Source: Phoronis australis | Lineage: Eukaryota > Phoronida > Phoronidae | NCBI GenBank assembly: GCA_002633005.1 | Contig: NMRA01000421.1 | Location: 86,542 to 150,541, forward strand | Length of the DNA: 64,000 nucleotides | Reading direction: 5' to 3' | Part shown: piece by piece, positions 1 through 11,872 of the stretch | Layout of the letters: every line of letters begins with the position of its first letter | Numbering within the stretch: position 1 is the stretch's first letter | Program-made: the position numbers and the translations under genes | The notes under the pieces: generated by a model | What the model was told of the DNA's origin: nothing | Database searches by the model: none | Seen by the model: only the letters and a program-made list of their open reading frames with translations

Positions 1-952
1 AAAAAATTGGTTCGACCCATATTGGTTCCTAGGTTCGACCCGCCTACGTAAGGAACTAAACACCAATGCTATTTTAACATACTAAGTACGCGTAACATTC
101 CAAAAAAATCAACGACCACAAACTACAAACTATAAATACACTACATATGCAAACGAATCACGATATATTACTAATAAAACAAAATAATGAAGACTTTTCG
201 AGCAAGCCATAGCACATTCAGTTACAAGGAAAAAATGGCGGCGTTCAGGACAAGTTTCTGAACTGATGAGCCGGAAATGTGGGTACGGAAATAACCGATG
301 ACAACCGGTAATCATACGCTCAGAGAGAAGGGTCAAATACTGTTAAAAAAATCGCTTTTGGCAAGAAAGGCGAAAAGAATATAAAGAAAGGGTGTCGAAA
401 ATAAGAATTTATGTAGTAAGTATTTTCGGATACTGGAACTACATGGGCAGTTTGCAAGAAGGACTTTAAGTAAACATAAAAACATTAACTGCTGCTGTCG
501 GAGTGCCGGTGGTAGTAATTATGAATTACGAATATCAAGGTGATTTTTATTGAAACGAGTTCAAAATTACAGTTACAGTTGAAGTATTTTTCATTGTCAC
601 TTACCTGCAAATAAACCAGCCCATAGCCCGTTTAAAGCACGTCTACTTTTTATATTTTTATGCTATATTTTCACATCTCATCCAAAAAGTGACCCAAAAC
701 TATTCGTTTTTGTGCTTCCTGAGCGTGAAATTGTTTTATTCAATAAACTACATATTGCTCAACTTCGGTGCTTTTCGGTTGCGCTTGTTTACCCGTGTGC
801 GGCTTAGTTAAAACTCAGTTTAAAACGCCACAACAGAGAGTACACGCACTTTGACTTAGGATCTAGTAATAGCATGGATATTCGAAAAACACATGGATTT
901 GGAAAATTATGAAATGGAAGACTTGGCTGGTTCTAGCGAGAATCGTTGCAGA
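1..952. other. Intergenic, no gene seen
   Basis: This AT-rich sequence has only short, non-conserved open frames. I see no domain, no convincing exon and no second LTR for the retroelement that follows. The tail of that element must be truncated near position 950, because no reverse transcriptase or integrase can be read here on either strand. Confidence 0.5.
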
Positions 953-2882
953 TTATAGCAGCGCACTACTGCCCATGAGCATTGAGGTTTGCAAACGACA
1001 TGACGGCTCGGCCGCAGTTGTTCTCAGGTGGCGCGCTGAACGCTTGTAGGACAATAGCAATGTACTGACAAACATGACGGCAGACGCATTTGCACATGAA
1101 TGTGGAATAGCACGAGTTGGGCCGGATAGTAGATAGCCGAGTTTGGAACTGACGGCAGTAGGTCCATCACCGCGTATAACCGTGTCTTGCACAAAACTCT
1201 AGTAGCTGTCTGCGCCAATAAGAATATCCAAGGTGAATTGTCCATTTTGGCGGTAACTGTGGGCGAGGCGTAACCCTCCTAGGTGTGTGCAGCGTTTGAG
1301 GTCGGACATCTCAACGTGTAGAGGCGCAGTGAGGCGGGGGACAACAACTACTACCACTGGTATGCGTTCACCATTCAGGGTAGACACGTAAATTTCTGAG
1401 ACGTCACAATCGGTCAATGATTGCCGGTCACTGCCGAATGTTGTCACCTGAATTCTTTCCTTATGAGTGGGTCGCAGTTGTAACTGGGAGGCAAGATTTG
1501 CTGTGATGAATGGTCGTTGGGCGCCTTCATCGAATAAAACATTAGTGGACGTCGAATGATGATGGCCATTCCTAACGCATGCAGTGGCTGTCTTGAGGAG
1601 TAAAGTATTATGACGAAAGATGAGTGACTGATGCGGCGGCATTGGTGTCACATCACGCTGAGAGTTGTCGTGGTGAGCGTGGTTACCAGAGGAACGGTCG
1701 GTCACGGGCGCGGTCCTAGTTTGGTTAGGTGCAGTGTTGTTGGAGTCTGAACAGAGACTAATGTGGTGTTACTTACCACAGGTGCGACATCGAAAACGCG
1801 ATTTGCATACTGAGACCATATGATTTCCCAGGCAGTTAAAACATGCTTTGTTGTGTCGGATTTTGGCGAGCTTCTGGTCGTGTGACTGAGTGCAGTCGAT
1901 AGTCTTGTGGGAGTTGTTGACACAGTAGAAGCATGACTTCAATGGCGGTTTGCGAATGGAATGCACTTGCAGATGCCGTCGGTGTTGTCATGGAATGCAT
2001 GTAGGATGTCGAGTTCAGTTCGCAGAAAGTTTCGTAGCTGGTTGAGGGCTATGTCCAAGTTACCGTCGGTGCACCGTGCGATGGAACGTTTGGTGGAGAA
2101 TGGCAGTTTGTTCATCAGAACTGGCACAAGTAGACTGCCATTGTACTGACGAGCCTATAGTGGAGAGTTGTCTTAATTTAGTTTCCAGCGTGTCGTACAA
2201 GGAGCGCAGTGTCGATGGGTGGTTGTCCGGGACGTCCAGTGTTGTACTGGACTCAATGAGGTTGGCTCGCAGTTTCGATGTACATCCATGCCGGTCTTGG
2301 AGGAGTTGGATCGCGATGGCGTAGTTAGTGTTGTCTATTAGGAGACCATCGATCAGTTGGTTGAAGTGCTTCGTCCATCAGCAGCGATTTGAGGTATACG
2401 AATTTTTGCACTGGTGGCAATGACTGCAAGTTTTGTATGCTGGCCTCGTACAGGTCCCAAAACGTTCGATATTCCAGGATATTTCCGCCAAATTTCTGCA
2501 GTTGTAACGTTGGCAGGAGAAAGGTGGAAGACGGTGTAGAACTGTGGTTGGGTGTTGAGGATATCGCTATTGCTGGTGGAGGCTGCTGTGTTGATGAGAA
2601 ATTGAATTCAGCTATTTCCATTTGGATGTCTGTCACGTAGGATTCATCAGTGAGCATTTCCTTTGCTGGTTGCTCGTCGTTTTCTATTGCTTGGTGAATT
2701 TGGTCGTAGAGTTCCTTGACAGCATCCAGTTTATCATTCAGGGTATCCAGAAGTGGCGTTGCTTTGTGGGAGTAGTTCGGGAGGTGGGTGAGACGATGGA
2801 TTAGCGTTGTGATTTGCCCCTTCTGAGCAGTCCGTTTTGCCTTTAGCTGTTTAACATCTATGAGACTAGAGTTGAGGGTCAC
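953..2882 (-). pseudogene. Decayed BEL/Pao retrotransposon, gag and protease part
   Basis: The domain order on the minus strand is that of BEL/Pao polyproteins. First comes a Gag-like (DUF1759-type) segment at 2882-2325 with 'LQLQKFGGNILEYRTFWDLYEAS' style spacing, ending near VQKFVYLKSLL. It continues in a shifted frame to about 1940. Next are two CCHC-like zinc knuckles (CFYCVNNSHKTIDC and CFNCLGNHMVSVC, 1966-1769). A retropepsin-like (DUF1758-type) segment follows at 1705-1199, with VLFDEGAQRPFI where the family usually has a D-S-G core. An in-frame TAG at 1199-1201 interrupts the protease. The same frame then resumes with GDGPTAVSSKLGYLLSGP, a typical Pao motif. At least two frameshifts plus the stop show it is dead. 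Reverse transcriptase, RNase H and integrase are absent, so the copy is also truncated. The family call is strong from motif order; the exact clade is not resolved. Confidence 0.8.
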
Positions 2883-2890
2883 AGCACCAA
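2876..2890 (-). other. Possible primer-binding site of the BEL/Pao element
   Basis: On the minus strand this reads TTGGTGCTGTGACCC, immediately upstream of the gag frame. BEL/Pao elements carry a TGG-starting tRNA primer site at this place. It is inferred from position and the TGG start; the matching tRNA was not identified. Confidence 0.35.
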
Positions 2891-3265
2891 AAAGATGTGG
2901 GTTATATTGTGTATGAATAAAAGCCGAGGTGGTTCGAAGAGAAAAATGCTTGTGTTCGGTATGATGTATTTAAAAGCTACTAGTGTGATAGTATAAGGAT
3001 ATAACATATACACTGTAGCATGCAAGTGAACCTATTTGACCAATCAGAATGTGCGCCAAATATAAAACTAACCAATGGGGAAGATTAGCTTGGGCTGGGA
3101 TGATTTGTAAATATATCTCAAGAGGTAGCAATTAGCAACTTTAAACTGAACATGTATAGGAAACACCTAAGCTAAACATATGTCAAGAGGTAACAATTAA
3201 TAACTTTAAACTGAACATGTACAGTAAATACCTAAGCTAAATAAACCATGAAAACATGTCACAAA
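2891..3265 (-). repeat. Possible 5' LTR remnant with a 65-bp tandem duplication
   Basis: The sequence just upstream of the putative primer site is where the 5' LTR should lie. It contains a 65-bp unit repeated twice (about 3118-3248; each copy has AGGTARCAATTARYAACTTT and ends near CCTAAGCTAAA). Short internal tandem repeats are common in LTRs. No partner LTR is found downstream of the element, so the LTR boundaries cannot be proven. Confidence 0.25.
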
Positions 3266-3751
3266 CACATTCCAATACCTGTGACTTCTACTTTTCCCTC
3301 TCCCTAGTATTCGAAATTGTGGTTTCTGATCTGTTCATGAGATTCCAGATCACGCCATACTTTTATTCTACCGAGTAGTGGGAATCAAACGCTAGGTACT
3401 GGTCGGTGTTGGAGAGTTACTATCGACTCAGAGTGTTACCCGTAGTGTAAGGTATCGTAAGCTTGCTCACACGTACCAGTATCGAGAATTTAACTCCCAA
3501 CCATAAGAGCTTCATGACTGTAGTAAGTAGTAGAGTAGATGAGGGCGAGGCCCTCGGACAGCTTCGCAAGATCGGGCGATTTCGCCCTGCCCTCGCTTTG
3601 GTTGGTGTGGACGTGGATCGAGCGGAAGGGCCTGGTAGGCTGGTGGTGGTATTCTTCTTCATGTGGAGACGAGACGCTGGCTGGATGGCAACATCGTTAA
3701 TGACATTAGGTGTGAAGCTGGCTTAATGGCAACAGCTTCATGTTGGTCCTT

Positions 3752-3975
3752 GGTTGTCTTTATACTGCCCCGTCGGGACAGTTTTTTTTTTTTGGTGTCT
3801 TTATACTGCCCTGTCGCCCCCTCGGAACAGTTACAAGTAGCGCAGGTCCCGAACCATTGGTGCTCCTGGTACATGTTGTCACTAAAGTTCGGTTGTCTTT
3901 ATACTGCCCCGTCGGGACAGTTTTTACTAGTTGAGCAGGGCCAGAACCCGTAGGTGCTCCTGGAATAAGCTTGTC
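3752..3975 (+). repeat. Degenerate tandem repeat, about 139-bp period
   Basis: The phrase GTCTTTATACTGCCCCGTCG occurs at about 3755 and 3894, with a degenerate third copy near 3797. Each is followed by GGGACAGTTTTT or a variant. The later shared phrase TAGGTGCTCCTGG / TTGGTGCTCCTGG confirms a longer duplicated unit. The stretch 3266-3751 before it shows no supportable gene. Confidence 0.6.
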
Positions 3976-3988
3976 ACGGAAATGCGGC

Positions 3989-4285
3989 TTAGTGTGGCTT
4001 CACGGAGTGACTGCAGCCTGTCGGAGACATTCCGGTGAGCTCGTGTAATATATCAGTTGAGGAATGTCTGGGCTGTCCGAGAGCAATTCTCAGCGCCCAG
4101 TTTTGTACTCTCTGTAGCTTTTCGATTGTGGAAGGAGCACAGGTTGGAATATCGACCGTGTCGTATTCGAATAGGGGTCTGATAAACATTTTGCAGATCA
4201 GTAGTAGGCAGTCGCTCCTAGCGCCCCACCCTGTGCCCTTCAATCGATACATAAGCTTGACTCTGGTTGTGGCACGGTCACACAC
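3989..4285 (-). pseudogene. LINE reverse transcriptase 3' fragment
   Basis: The minus-strand frame reads RLKGTGWGARSDCLLLI, then FIRPLFEYDTVDIPTCAPS and LQRVQNWALRIALGQPRHSS. This is the characteristic region after the reverse-transcriptase palm in Jockey/CR1-like non-LTR retrotransposons (cf. the usual 'GxDRxTLLxLYKALIRPxLEYG ... LxxVQNxALRI'). Only about 95 residues remain. Neither the catalytic YxDD part nor an endonuclease is adjacent, so this is a 5'-truncated, dead copy. Confidence 0.65.
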
Positions 4286-4289
4286 GCGT

Positions 4290-5065
4290 GCGACGTGAGG
4301 TTGTAACGTGTGTTATCCCTAACATAGTGGCCTCATGAGTATGGCGGGATAAGGATTCTCAAGTACAGAGCGGAAACCAAAGTTTCGGATCCCGGTTACA
4401 GGGAAGAGGAGAGATCACACGTACGCCGACGTTGCTGAGATCATTATTATCTGGTTACGATACTAACATCAATACCGTGATCTCCTCTGCCATTAGCAGC
4501 TCGCCGATGATGTCGTCATCAGGGCCATCTTCAGTGAGAGAGGTGTCACTTTCACTGGCAGCGATACTGTGGTCTTTGACAGTGTTTGCGTCGCTGTTGG
4601 GAATCAAGTCGCTGTTATTACTCCGTGTGGTTACCAGGGTACTTCGATTATATGTTAATCGTATCTCGTTACAACTTGTGCTTTGTTTCTATAAGTACAT
4701 GCAGCATAATGCGCCATGCATGTGTATATGTACCATTGTAATGTCTCAATGCTTTCATGTTTCCATGTGTTTGTACAACATGGTGCGTTTTCGAAAAAAT
4801 CATTTGACCCTCTTTTGCTGGTTTGGGAATTAATTGGTCCACGCAACTCCACTCCAACCCCACCCCGCCCCCATGTTCCGCAGGGTGTCCAATAATAAAA
4901 AACAATTAATTCATTTTGACATTGATTGCCACCTAACATGACACACGAGACGTCAGTTCAGAACAATTTGAAACATTTGCAAAGTACTTTGGTACATAAG
5001 GTTCTTGTTGGCAACTCAGTTCTGTGTGCATTCAATGAGGTTGGCTGCTTTACAGTTAACATATT
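4290..5065. other. No gene recognised
   Basis: Open frames here, such as those at 4432-4833 (+) and 4655-4939 (-), have low complexity or no recognisable motif. They overlap on opposite strands without splice or start context. Confidence 0.4.
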
Positions 5066-5240
5066 GAGCTGTGCACTGTTTGTCGCATTGAACTGAGCAC
5101 TGTTTGTCACATTGCACTGGGCACTGTTTGTCACATTAAACTGAGCACTGTTTGTAACATTGAACTTTGCATTGTTTGTCACATTGAACTGGGCACTGTT
5201 TGTCATATTGAACTGGGCACTGTTTGTCACATTGAACTGA
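5066..5240. repeat. 24-bp minisatellite, about 7 copies
   Basis: The unit is approximately CACTGTTTGTCACATTGAAC plus TGAG or TGGG. Because 24 is a multiple of 3, the minus strand stays open and reads as a repeated octapeptide close to FNVTNSAQ. No start, domain or splice context supports real coding. Confidence 0.85.
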
Positions 5241-6123
5241 TTACTGTAGTAAATTTGCAAATAGTTCCACTAAATTAGCGTTGGATTCAAAAACATAAGA
5301 ACGGGAGAAGTGGTTGTCTGTAGGCACTGTTGAACGACACGGCATAGTCTCCGTACCGTCATTTAATTTATCTACATTATACTCAAAATTAAAAAGGTGA
5401 GTTTTTGTTTTACATTCACAAAATCATATACAGCTGTTTTTAACAATAATCAATTGTTATTTATTGCAATGTTACATTTCCGTGTTGATTTAATTGGTCT
5501 AATAGGATTGTGTGATTACCATAATTCTCAAGGTAACAGACTACGAAAATGTCTTTGTTGTAACTTTAGCAACCCAAAAAGTTATCCAGACTGCTACTGG
5601 TCTGGCAATCCTAAACTCTCTGTAGCATTTCTTGTGTTTAGCAATCCTGGTGTCCAGTGACCTTAGTGTTCCATCTATACATGTAAATGCTTCCCACACT
5701 CACAGGCAGTTCGATAGATGACCTTCTTCTTTCAATCCATGTCTATTACTGCTTTGAACTTGGTCAGTTTTCGACCCAAGGAGTCTGAGCTAAGTTATAT
5801 ACCGTTCCGTTCTCATCAGCCCATCTTGAATTTCCTGCGTAAACTTCCGTGTATACATGGAGTGCACATCGTTTGTTGCTGAGGGTATTCTTCTACATTC
5901 TCTACTCTTTGTGAATGTATTGCTAATTCAATGTGTCTACCGTGAGACCTACACGTGTTACCGTTGAGCGTTCAGGGTGGACTTTAAAAGTTCAAAATTG
6001 GGCCTTTAAATTTAACCTATACGCCACCTGATTTACTTACAACCAAATCATTAAGTTTAACTAGACTTAAAATCAAATATTACATGCGAATTGTTAGTGG
6101 TGGTAGTAGTAGCAGTAATACAC
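5241..6123. other. Intergenic, downstream of the receptor gene
   Basis: I see no gene, RNA or element here apart from short AT-rich runs. It lies 3' of the minus-strand receptor gene. Confidence 0.45.
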
Positions 6124-6129
6124 TTTATT
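6124..6129 (-). promoter_or_regulatory. Polyadenylation signal AATAAA of the receptor gene
   Basis: On the minus strand this is AATAAA, about 120 bases after the stop codon at 6248-6250. That suits a short 3' UTR for the GPCR exon. Confidence 0.5.
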
Positions 6130-6247
6130 CACGTTAAGACAAAAATACAGTTGATACATATTTACGCTAATGCAGACTCCGTGAAGGACCCAAAGGGTCC
6201 GCTAACGTTCGGTCCTTCTTTTGATGGCTTCTCTGTAAGCTGTGTCC

Positions 6248-8459
6248 CTATCGTCTCAGTCTTTGACAGTTGATGGAAGAAAAGGTGTAGATATGTGGAT
6301 TAAGTCCTGCGTTAATCGGCAAAACAAAAACGACCAACCACACTACCACCTGGGGATCTACGTGAACACCACATGCGGATATGATACCAGTAAGCACTAT
6401 GGGAAACCAACAACAAAGATCGGTCGCAACGATCCAGCTTAGTTTCTTCGCTAATGCAATTTCTTTGTAGCTAGAAACACGGCCACTGTTTTGTTGACTC
6501 TGACGCGATTTTTTATAAATTGCGGAATAACAGAGGATCATAAATAAAACCGTAACGCCGTTGACAACGATCAAGCTTAGTTTGTATTTGTTGAACGAAC
6601 CTCTAATCAGTGTGAATGGAAGACAAACAGCGGTATCCCCGTAGAAGGCGTTCCATTTTCCAAAGTACGGTAACTCTGTTAAAGGTAACCCCGCTAAGAC
6701 AAAGCATACAACCCAACCACCTGCTAATACCAAAGCAACTGATTTGCTTGTTAGTCGCCGGACTTGAAACATCAGCACAGTGGCTATTGTCCTGTCGATT
6801 GTTATTACCGTCAGAACAAACACGGACATCTGACAAGCCACGAAGGAAAAGAAACCAGCCACCTTGCACGCAAAGCCTGTGCGCCACATTGGATCGTACA
6901 TGTAATACATGCCTGTGTTCAAGAAAAACAAGTCAGCGGCGGCTATGATCAACAGATAGACACCCATAAAAAAGTCCGATATGGCTAGGTTCATTATAAG
7001 CACGGCGTTTACCTTCCTAAACTCAGTCATGCAAATCTTGCATCTCCATATAAATACAGCGCAGTTACCAACAACTGCTGAAGTTCCTATTACCCATATA
7101 AAGACACGAAGCACTCTGTTTGACATTAGATCAGAGCAAGAAGAAAATGGATCTGACGAAGGTGTGCAGTTCACGTTTTTGTTGACAAGGCAACAGAAAC
7201 GGAAGCTGTCCGTGCGGAGGTTACTGACATTCAATGCACTAAACGTGCTCTCTTCTATTACAAGGAAGTCATCGTTGAACTCCAGATTAAGAGTACCTAT
7301 GAACATAGTTCCTCTGAACGAATCATGGGATACATGCTTAATACCATTGTCGCTGAGATCGAGAGTGTATAACCTCAAACCATAGAAGATATTGCCGTGG
7401 AGTCTATGAAGCCTGTTTCCAGTTAAATTCAAGTGAAAGAGGTTCACCATCTTAGAGAAAGAGTAATGAGGTAAATGCTGAAGGTCGTTGAGTGATAGAT
7501 CTAACATGCCTGTCAGAACGTAATGGGTGAATGTTTCATTAGTTAACAACAACTTGTTGCCTGAAAAAAGTATTGCTCTCATTTTGTATGACTCGTCAGG
7601 AAGTTCGCGAAGACCTACTCCGTGGCAGTCGATAACATATCCTTCGCATGAACATTCTAAAGGACAGGTGCTATTGCGGTCGCAAAATCTTTCATCCTCC
7701 CCTGTCCCAATACAGTCAACCTGGCCATCACACACACGCGATTGGTCTAAGCACCACTGTTTACCCTGACAATGAAATTTTCCAGGACACGTATAATTAA
7801 AACAATTAATCTCGTCTGCCCCATTTGCACAGTCCAATACACCGTCGCACACAGCATGGCGTGGAATACAATAGCTAAATGGACACTTAAACATTCCGGG
7901 ACATAACATTGTTTCACACCTGAGTAAGTGACTCATGTCGCCACAGCTTCTGTATGAGTCAGTTTTGTCGTAGACGCATACGTGACTTCTTTGATAGCAC
8001 GATGGGTGGTCAAAGTGACATCTTGTACGGGATGAAGATGAACAGTAAGGTTGTAGACTATTTACCATGTGGATGCCAGTTGGATTTTTAAGTTGTATTA
8101 AACCTTTTTTGACGTCTGTTTCGGAAAATAATTCATCCTCTTGTGTCGAGCCTTCGCAATCGACTATCATATCCCATCTTTTCTTTCCCGAAATGCATGT
8201 TCCAGAATAACATAGATATCCCCCATGGCGTGCACAATTATTGCGCCAGTCGCAAGTAACCTCCAGTTCATCAGATCCGTCCTCACACTGTTTCACGAAG
8301 TCACAAACCTTGCTTTTGAGGATGCATTGGCCGGAATTGCACTGAAATTCCTCATTCGAACAGTTCGGATATACACACCAACTTTCATCACTACCATCGG
8401 AGCAGTCAGCTTTAAAGTCACAATAATGCGACATGTGGATTTCTTGTCCATCAGCGCAT
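6248..8459 (-). CDS. 3' exon of LDLa/LRR/7TM receptor (GRL101/relaxin-receptor-like)
   Basis: This encodes the C-terminal part of a leucine-rich-repeat GPCR of the type C LGR group (snail GRL101 and RXFP relatives), a plasma-membrane receptor. Residue numbers count from the Met at 8434. LDLa modules lie at about 1-20 (partial, CSDGSDESWC), 25-61, 178-211 and 216-251, with degenerate cysteine-rich sequence between. An LRR N-cap follows at 257-270 and leucine-rich repeats at about 284-400. Seven helices start near 441, 475, 523, 565, 615, 660 and 696. The DRY position reads DRT (547-549) and the NPxxY position reads NPHIY (712-716). Only 12 residues follow that motif, an unusually short tail. 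The Met at 8434 is not the real start: the frame runs upstream to a good acceptor (CTGTTTTCCAG, AG at 8461-8460), so the exon begins at 8459. It pairs in phase with the donor at 24006. Confidence 0.85.
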
Positions 8460-9569
8460 CTGGAAAACAGTAAGCCCGTTAAGCTCTTGGTAATGATTCA
8501 TTTCGATGCCAACTACATGATTCTTTAGTATGAAATCGGCCTGTATGTGCGTATACAAAAACTGATGAATATGCACTTCAGTATGAGAGATTTTCTGGAT
8601 ATTCTTCCTTCAGAAAACTCGGTTTCTTGAATTATTCGAAAATCAGGAAATCGCCGAGACTGAAAAACGCTTCACATTCGTAGTACACAAGAAAGCGTGT
8701 CGATCACGTCTAAAGATAAAAACCTGTCTAATAAAGGTACATGTATTTACAGACAAGCCCGAACAAGCGAAAACTTCGCAGAACACAATTTGGCCTTACT
8801 AACTTTTTACAATTCAAAACCTTACTTCTGGTAGTCGCAATGCCAAAAAAAACAACTGCAGTACGCGTGTTTTCCACCATGGTATGAGACGATTTGTGTA
8901 GTCGGTTTGACTTATTAAATGACAGTTCTCCGTTTTCAGCAGCAACTCCTGGGTAGAGTTTCTTCGACGCAAGAATCTCGATATGGAAGCTAATGCGATC
9001 GAGTACTTCCCTTGTAATACGAGGTGATTCCTCGCGAAGTCCTGCGTATTTTTACTTTTTCGAGAGATTCTCGCCTCTACGGAAACCACACTCAATTAGG
9101 TGGTTACATATTTGATGGCATAGTGTGCCCAGATGCCGTCTACTCTTACGTTAGCAGCCACATCTGGTGCTGTAGTTATCAAAGCAGCCCCAAGGTACAT
9201 GTACATGCAAATTTCAGTAAGTGAACTCCAGTGATGTCAAGTGAATCCATTAGATTGCCACAACAGTAGCCTGTATTGCGTATAATGGCTTACATGTTAA
9301 TTGGTGTCAGGTAACTTATAAGCTGGGGATGGATTGTACCAAAAGTCTATTTAATTTAATTAGATTTCCGCGATGCTTCCATGAGGTTTTGTTTTGTGCC
9401 TGGTTGATATACATAGACCGGCAGCCCAGAGCACTTAGCATAGATGAACGAGTTACCAACATCTGACCACGGGAGCATTTAGAGTCTACCTCAGTATGTA
9501 CAGAAATGGACGTATCCGTTGTCTGCACTCTGGGTGTGACCCCTGGTGGCCTTACCAATGGGATAAAAT

Positions 9570-10160
9570 GAGCTAGACTAGATATTTGAGGTATCGACCA
9601 AAACTGATTTAAAAAGAACAATAGTAACGCACTGAACACCGACTGACCCATGACAAACAGAAAAGGGCCCCAAAAATGAGCTAGCACATATGTTCGATGT
9701 ACCACAAAAAACCAATTCCATGTGATTCAATACATGCCACTGGTCACTAAATGCCCTATGACAGACAAAATACACCCTGAATTGTGCCCTGCAGAAACCC
9801 TTAAAAATCACTGCCACAGTATGTCATCGATATTTTGAGCTACATTAGATACCCAAGGTACCGACTAAAATTGACCTAAAACCAGTAATCGTGCCGCACC
9901 AGATGACCCATGACAGACAAATTGTGCTCTGGAAAGCGTTCACCAGAAACTTAAAATGACACCTTAAACAGGTAATCATTCGAGGTACTATAATAAAGAA
10001 TTCCATGTGGTTCAAATAGATGTTACTGGTAACTAAATGGCCTATGACAAATAAACCCCACTATGGGTTGTGCTCCCCAGCCACAGAAATCTCAACAAAG
10101 TAATTTTGACAATCTGTGACATATTAGATAATGAAGATACCGGTTAAAACTTGGTAGTTT
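9570..10160. repeat. Degenerate tandem repeat, about 270-300 bp period
   Basis: Related phrases recur. TTCCATGTGRTTCAA occurs near 9715 and 10011. CCCTATGACAGACAAA / CCATGACAGACAAATTGTG / CCTATGACAAATAAA occurs near 9752, 9907 and 10051. TAYCGRYTAAAACT-like blocks occur near 9592, 9860 and 10138. The copies are strongly diverged. The rest of 8460-10580 holds no recognisable gene. Confidence 0.5.
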
Positions 10161-10584
10161 TGTAGAATGAAGGATTGCAATAAGGAAGGTGTTGTGATCA
10201 GGTGCTTCGGTTCATGATGAATTCCTGTATTTCCGTAATACTTTTGCGTCTACTGAGCTCTCACACTGAGTGTCAAATTGATGATGGTGGAAAGTAAGCA
10301 TTTTAGAAAGTACCTGATAACAGTAAAACTTTGGGATACCAAGAACTGTCTAAAACCAATCAATTAAGTGATGTTTAAAATCGCAGTTAACAATACGTTG
10401 AAAGAAAAGCAACAGACGTGTTTTCAAAAATCTATTTTAATCAAAATAAACTACATGTAGAAATAACAACACTTTCAAACATCAACCCATAAACTTATGA
10501 CAACATAATAACAGACAATTAAAATCACTGCATCGACGAGAACATTACGCTACTATATGTTTAATGGCATAGTAGTTTCCTGTT

Positions 10585-11872
10585 TTAATATGTTTCAATA
10601 TCAGATATGTCACTGATACTAAAGCTTGATTCGGGCTCGTTTGTTTCATCATAGTCCATTTTCTCTACCTCATGATTGGGTTGCTTTTCTTGTAAAAGAC
10701 CAGAACCTTCAAAAAGGACATCAGGAACGGCAGATCCACAAAACCATTCGGGATTATAGTATCCATCTTGTATCTTCCAACCGTAGTTTAGAGGATCCAA
10801 ACTGGTTCCCGGATCGGCAAATTCCGCTTGACCTTAGAGCATCGCAACATAATGGGCACGTTTGAGCTTGTTCAACAGTGTCTCTCGGCAAGGAGGAAGT
10901 AATGCGCGGTCAATCTTCTTCATGTTGGACATCGGCTTTTCGTAAAATAAATAGTGAGAAAATTTAATTGACGAGGGACCAATTGTCTAACAGCTGACGA
11001 ACAAAAACATAGAGCCTGAACACCACTGAGACTGGACCTTTTGGTTTAACTCATTACGGCGTTTTCCCGTTGCTCCCAACTTGTTCTATTCTATAGCCCA
11101 ACAACAAGTTGGGAAGGTTACCCCTGTAGCCAATATCTTACACGACTGATTAACTACAATCTGGTATTTATGGTTGGAGGGCCAGCTCTCTTTTGTTCGA
11201 TAATTGCTCTAATCTCTCATCAGGTCGTATCTACCTTTACTGGGCTGTGCTGTTAAAAATAAAAGTTAAGTTATAACATATTTGAAGATAAACCAATAGC
11301 ATTTCTAAAATCTTCGTCAAATGTTGACCATGTTAAGTTTTTGAATCGCCAAAATCGCCCAACTGCAAACCGAAGTTACGACAATCTATTCTTTCCGAAT
11401 ACACCAATTCACTCTGAGTTTGACTGTGTACACACGTGGTCTGTAATAAGCCTGGTAGATAATTGGACTGCTTGTTGTCATAGCAGACAAAAGAGTGTGA
11501 TTGGCAGTTAACAAAGAAGCTAGATGTTATCAAATGCTCAGAACCCCTTACGTCTGGTAAAGCCACTGAACGGGAAAACGCTGTCATGTGTCATGAAATT
11601 GTTTTCGTTGCTTTTAACAAAAACATTTTATCAATTACAGTTATTACCTTGTATATTTTTTCGGTCTTCTCGATTAATCTCAGATACTTCTTACTCCTCC
11701 CTTCATTCCATAAAGGATGGTCTGGGACATCTACGCTCGTTAACTCTGAGAAGTACCGGATAAGTGTCCCAGATGAGTCTTCCAACAGAATTTCCAGAGG
11801 CCTCATTTTCCCTTTCCTATACAGTGCTGCTGTGACCAGAAACATGCTATCGGCCACTATGAATTCATTCAA
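10585..11872 (-). pseudogene. C-terminal relic of an XPG-like/Cys-cluster transposon protein family
   Basis: The minus-strand segment 10965-10585 reads ALLPPCRETLLNKLKRAHYV, then one stop, then LDPLNYGWKIQDGYYNPEWF and an acidic C-tail ending DISDIETY. The pattern 'LPPCRxxLxxHxxRANY ... xPxxHGWxxxDGxxxPxWxxG' is one I recognise from multicopy invertebrate proteins that also carry the nuclease-like motifs seen in the neighbouring relics. A further piece at 11872-11591 (VTAALYRKGKMRPLEILLED) resembles the 'GCDTTSxFxGKGKxKxL' segment of the same family. Stops and frameshifts separate the pieces. The linkage of the two pieces is inference. Confidence 0.45.

Noticed and set aside
4432-4939. Overlapping plus- and minus-strand open frames of about 90-130 codons
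   Set aside because: There are no motifs, they mutually overlap, and composition is typical of non-coding sequence.
8432-8434. ATG at 8434 as the start of the GPCR
   Set aside because: It falls in the middle of an LDLa module and lacks a signal peptide. The frame continues upstream to a good splice acceptor.
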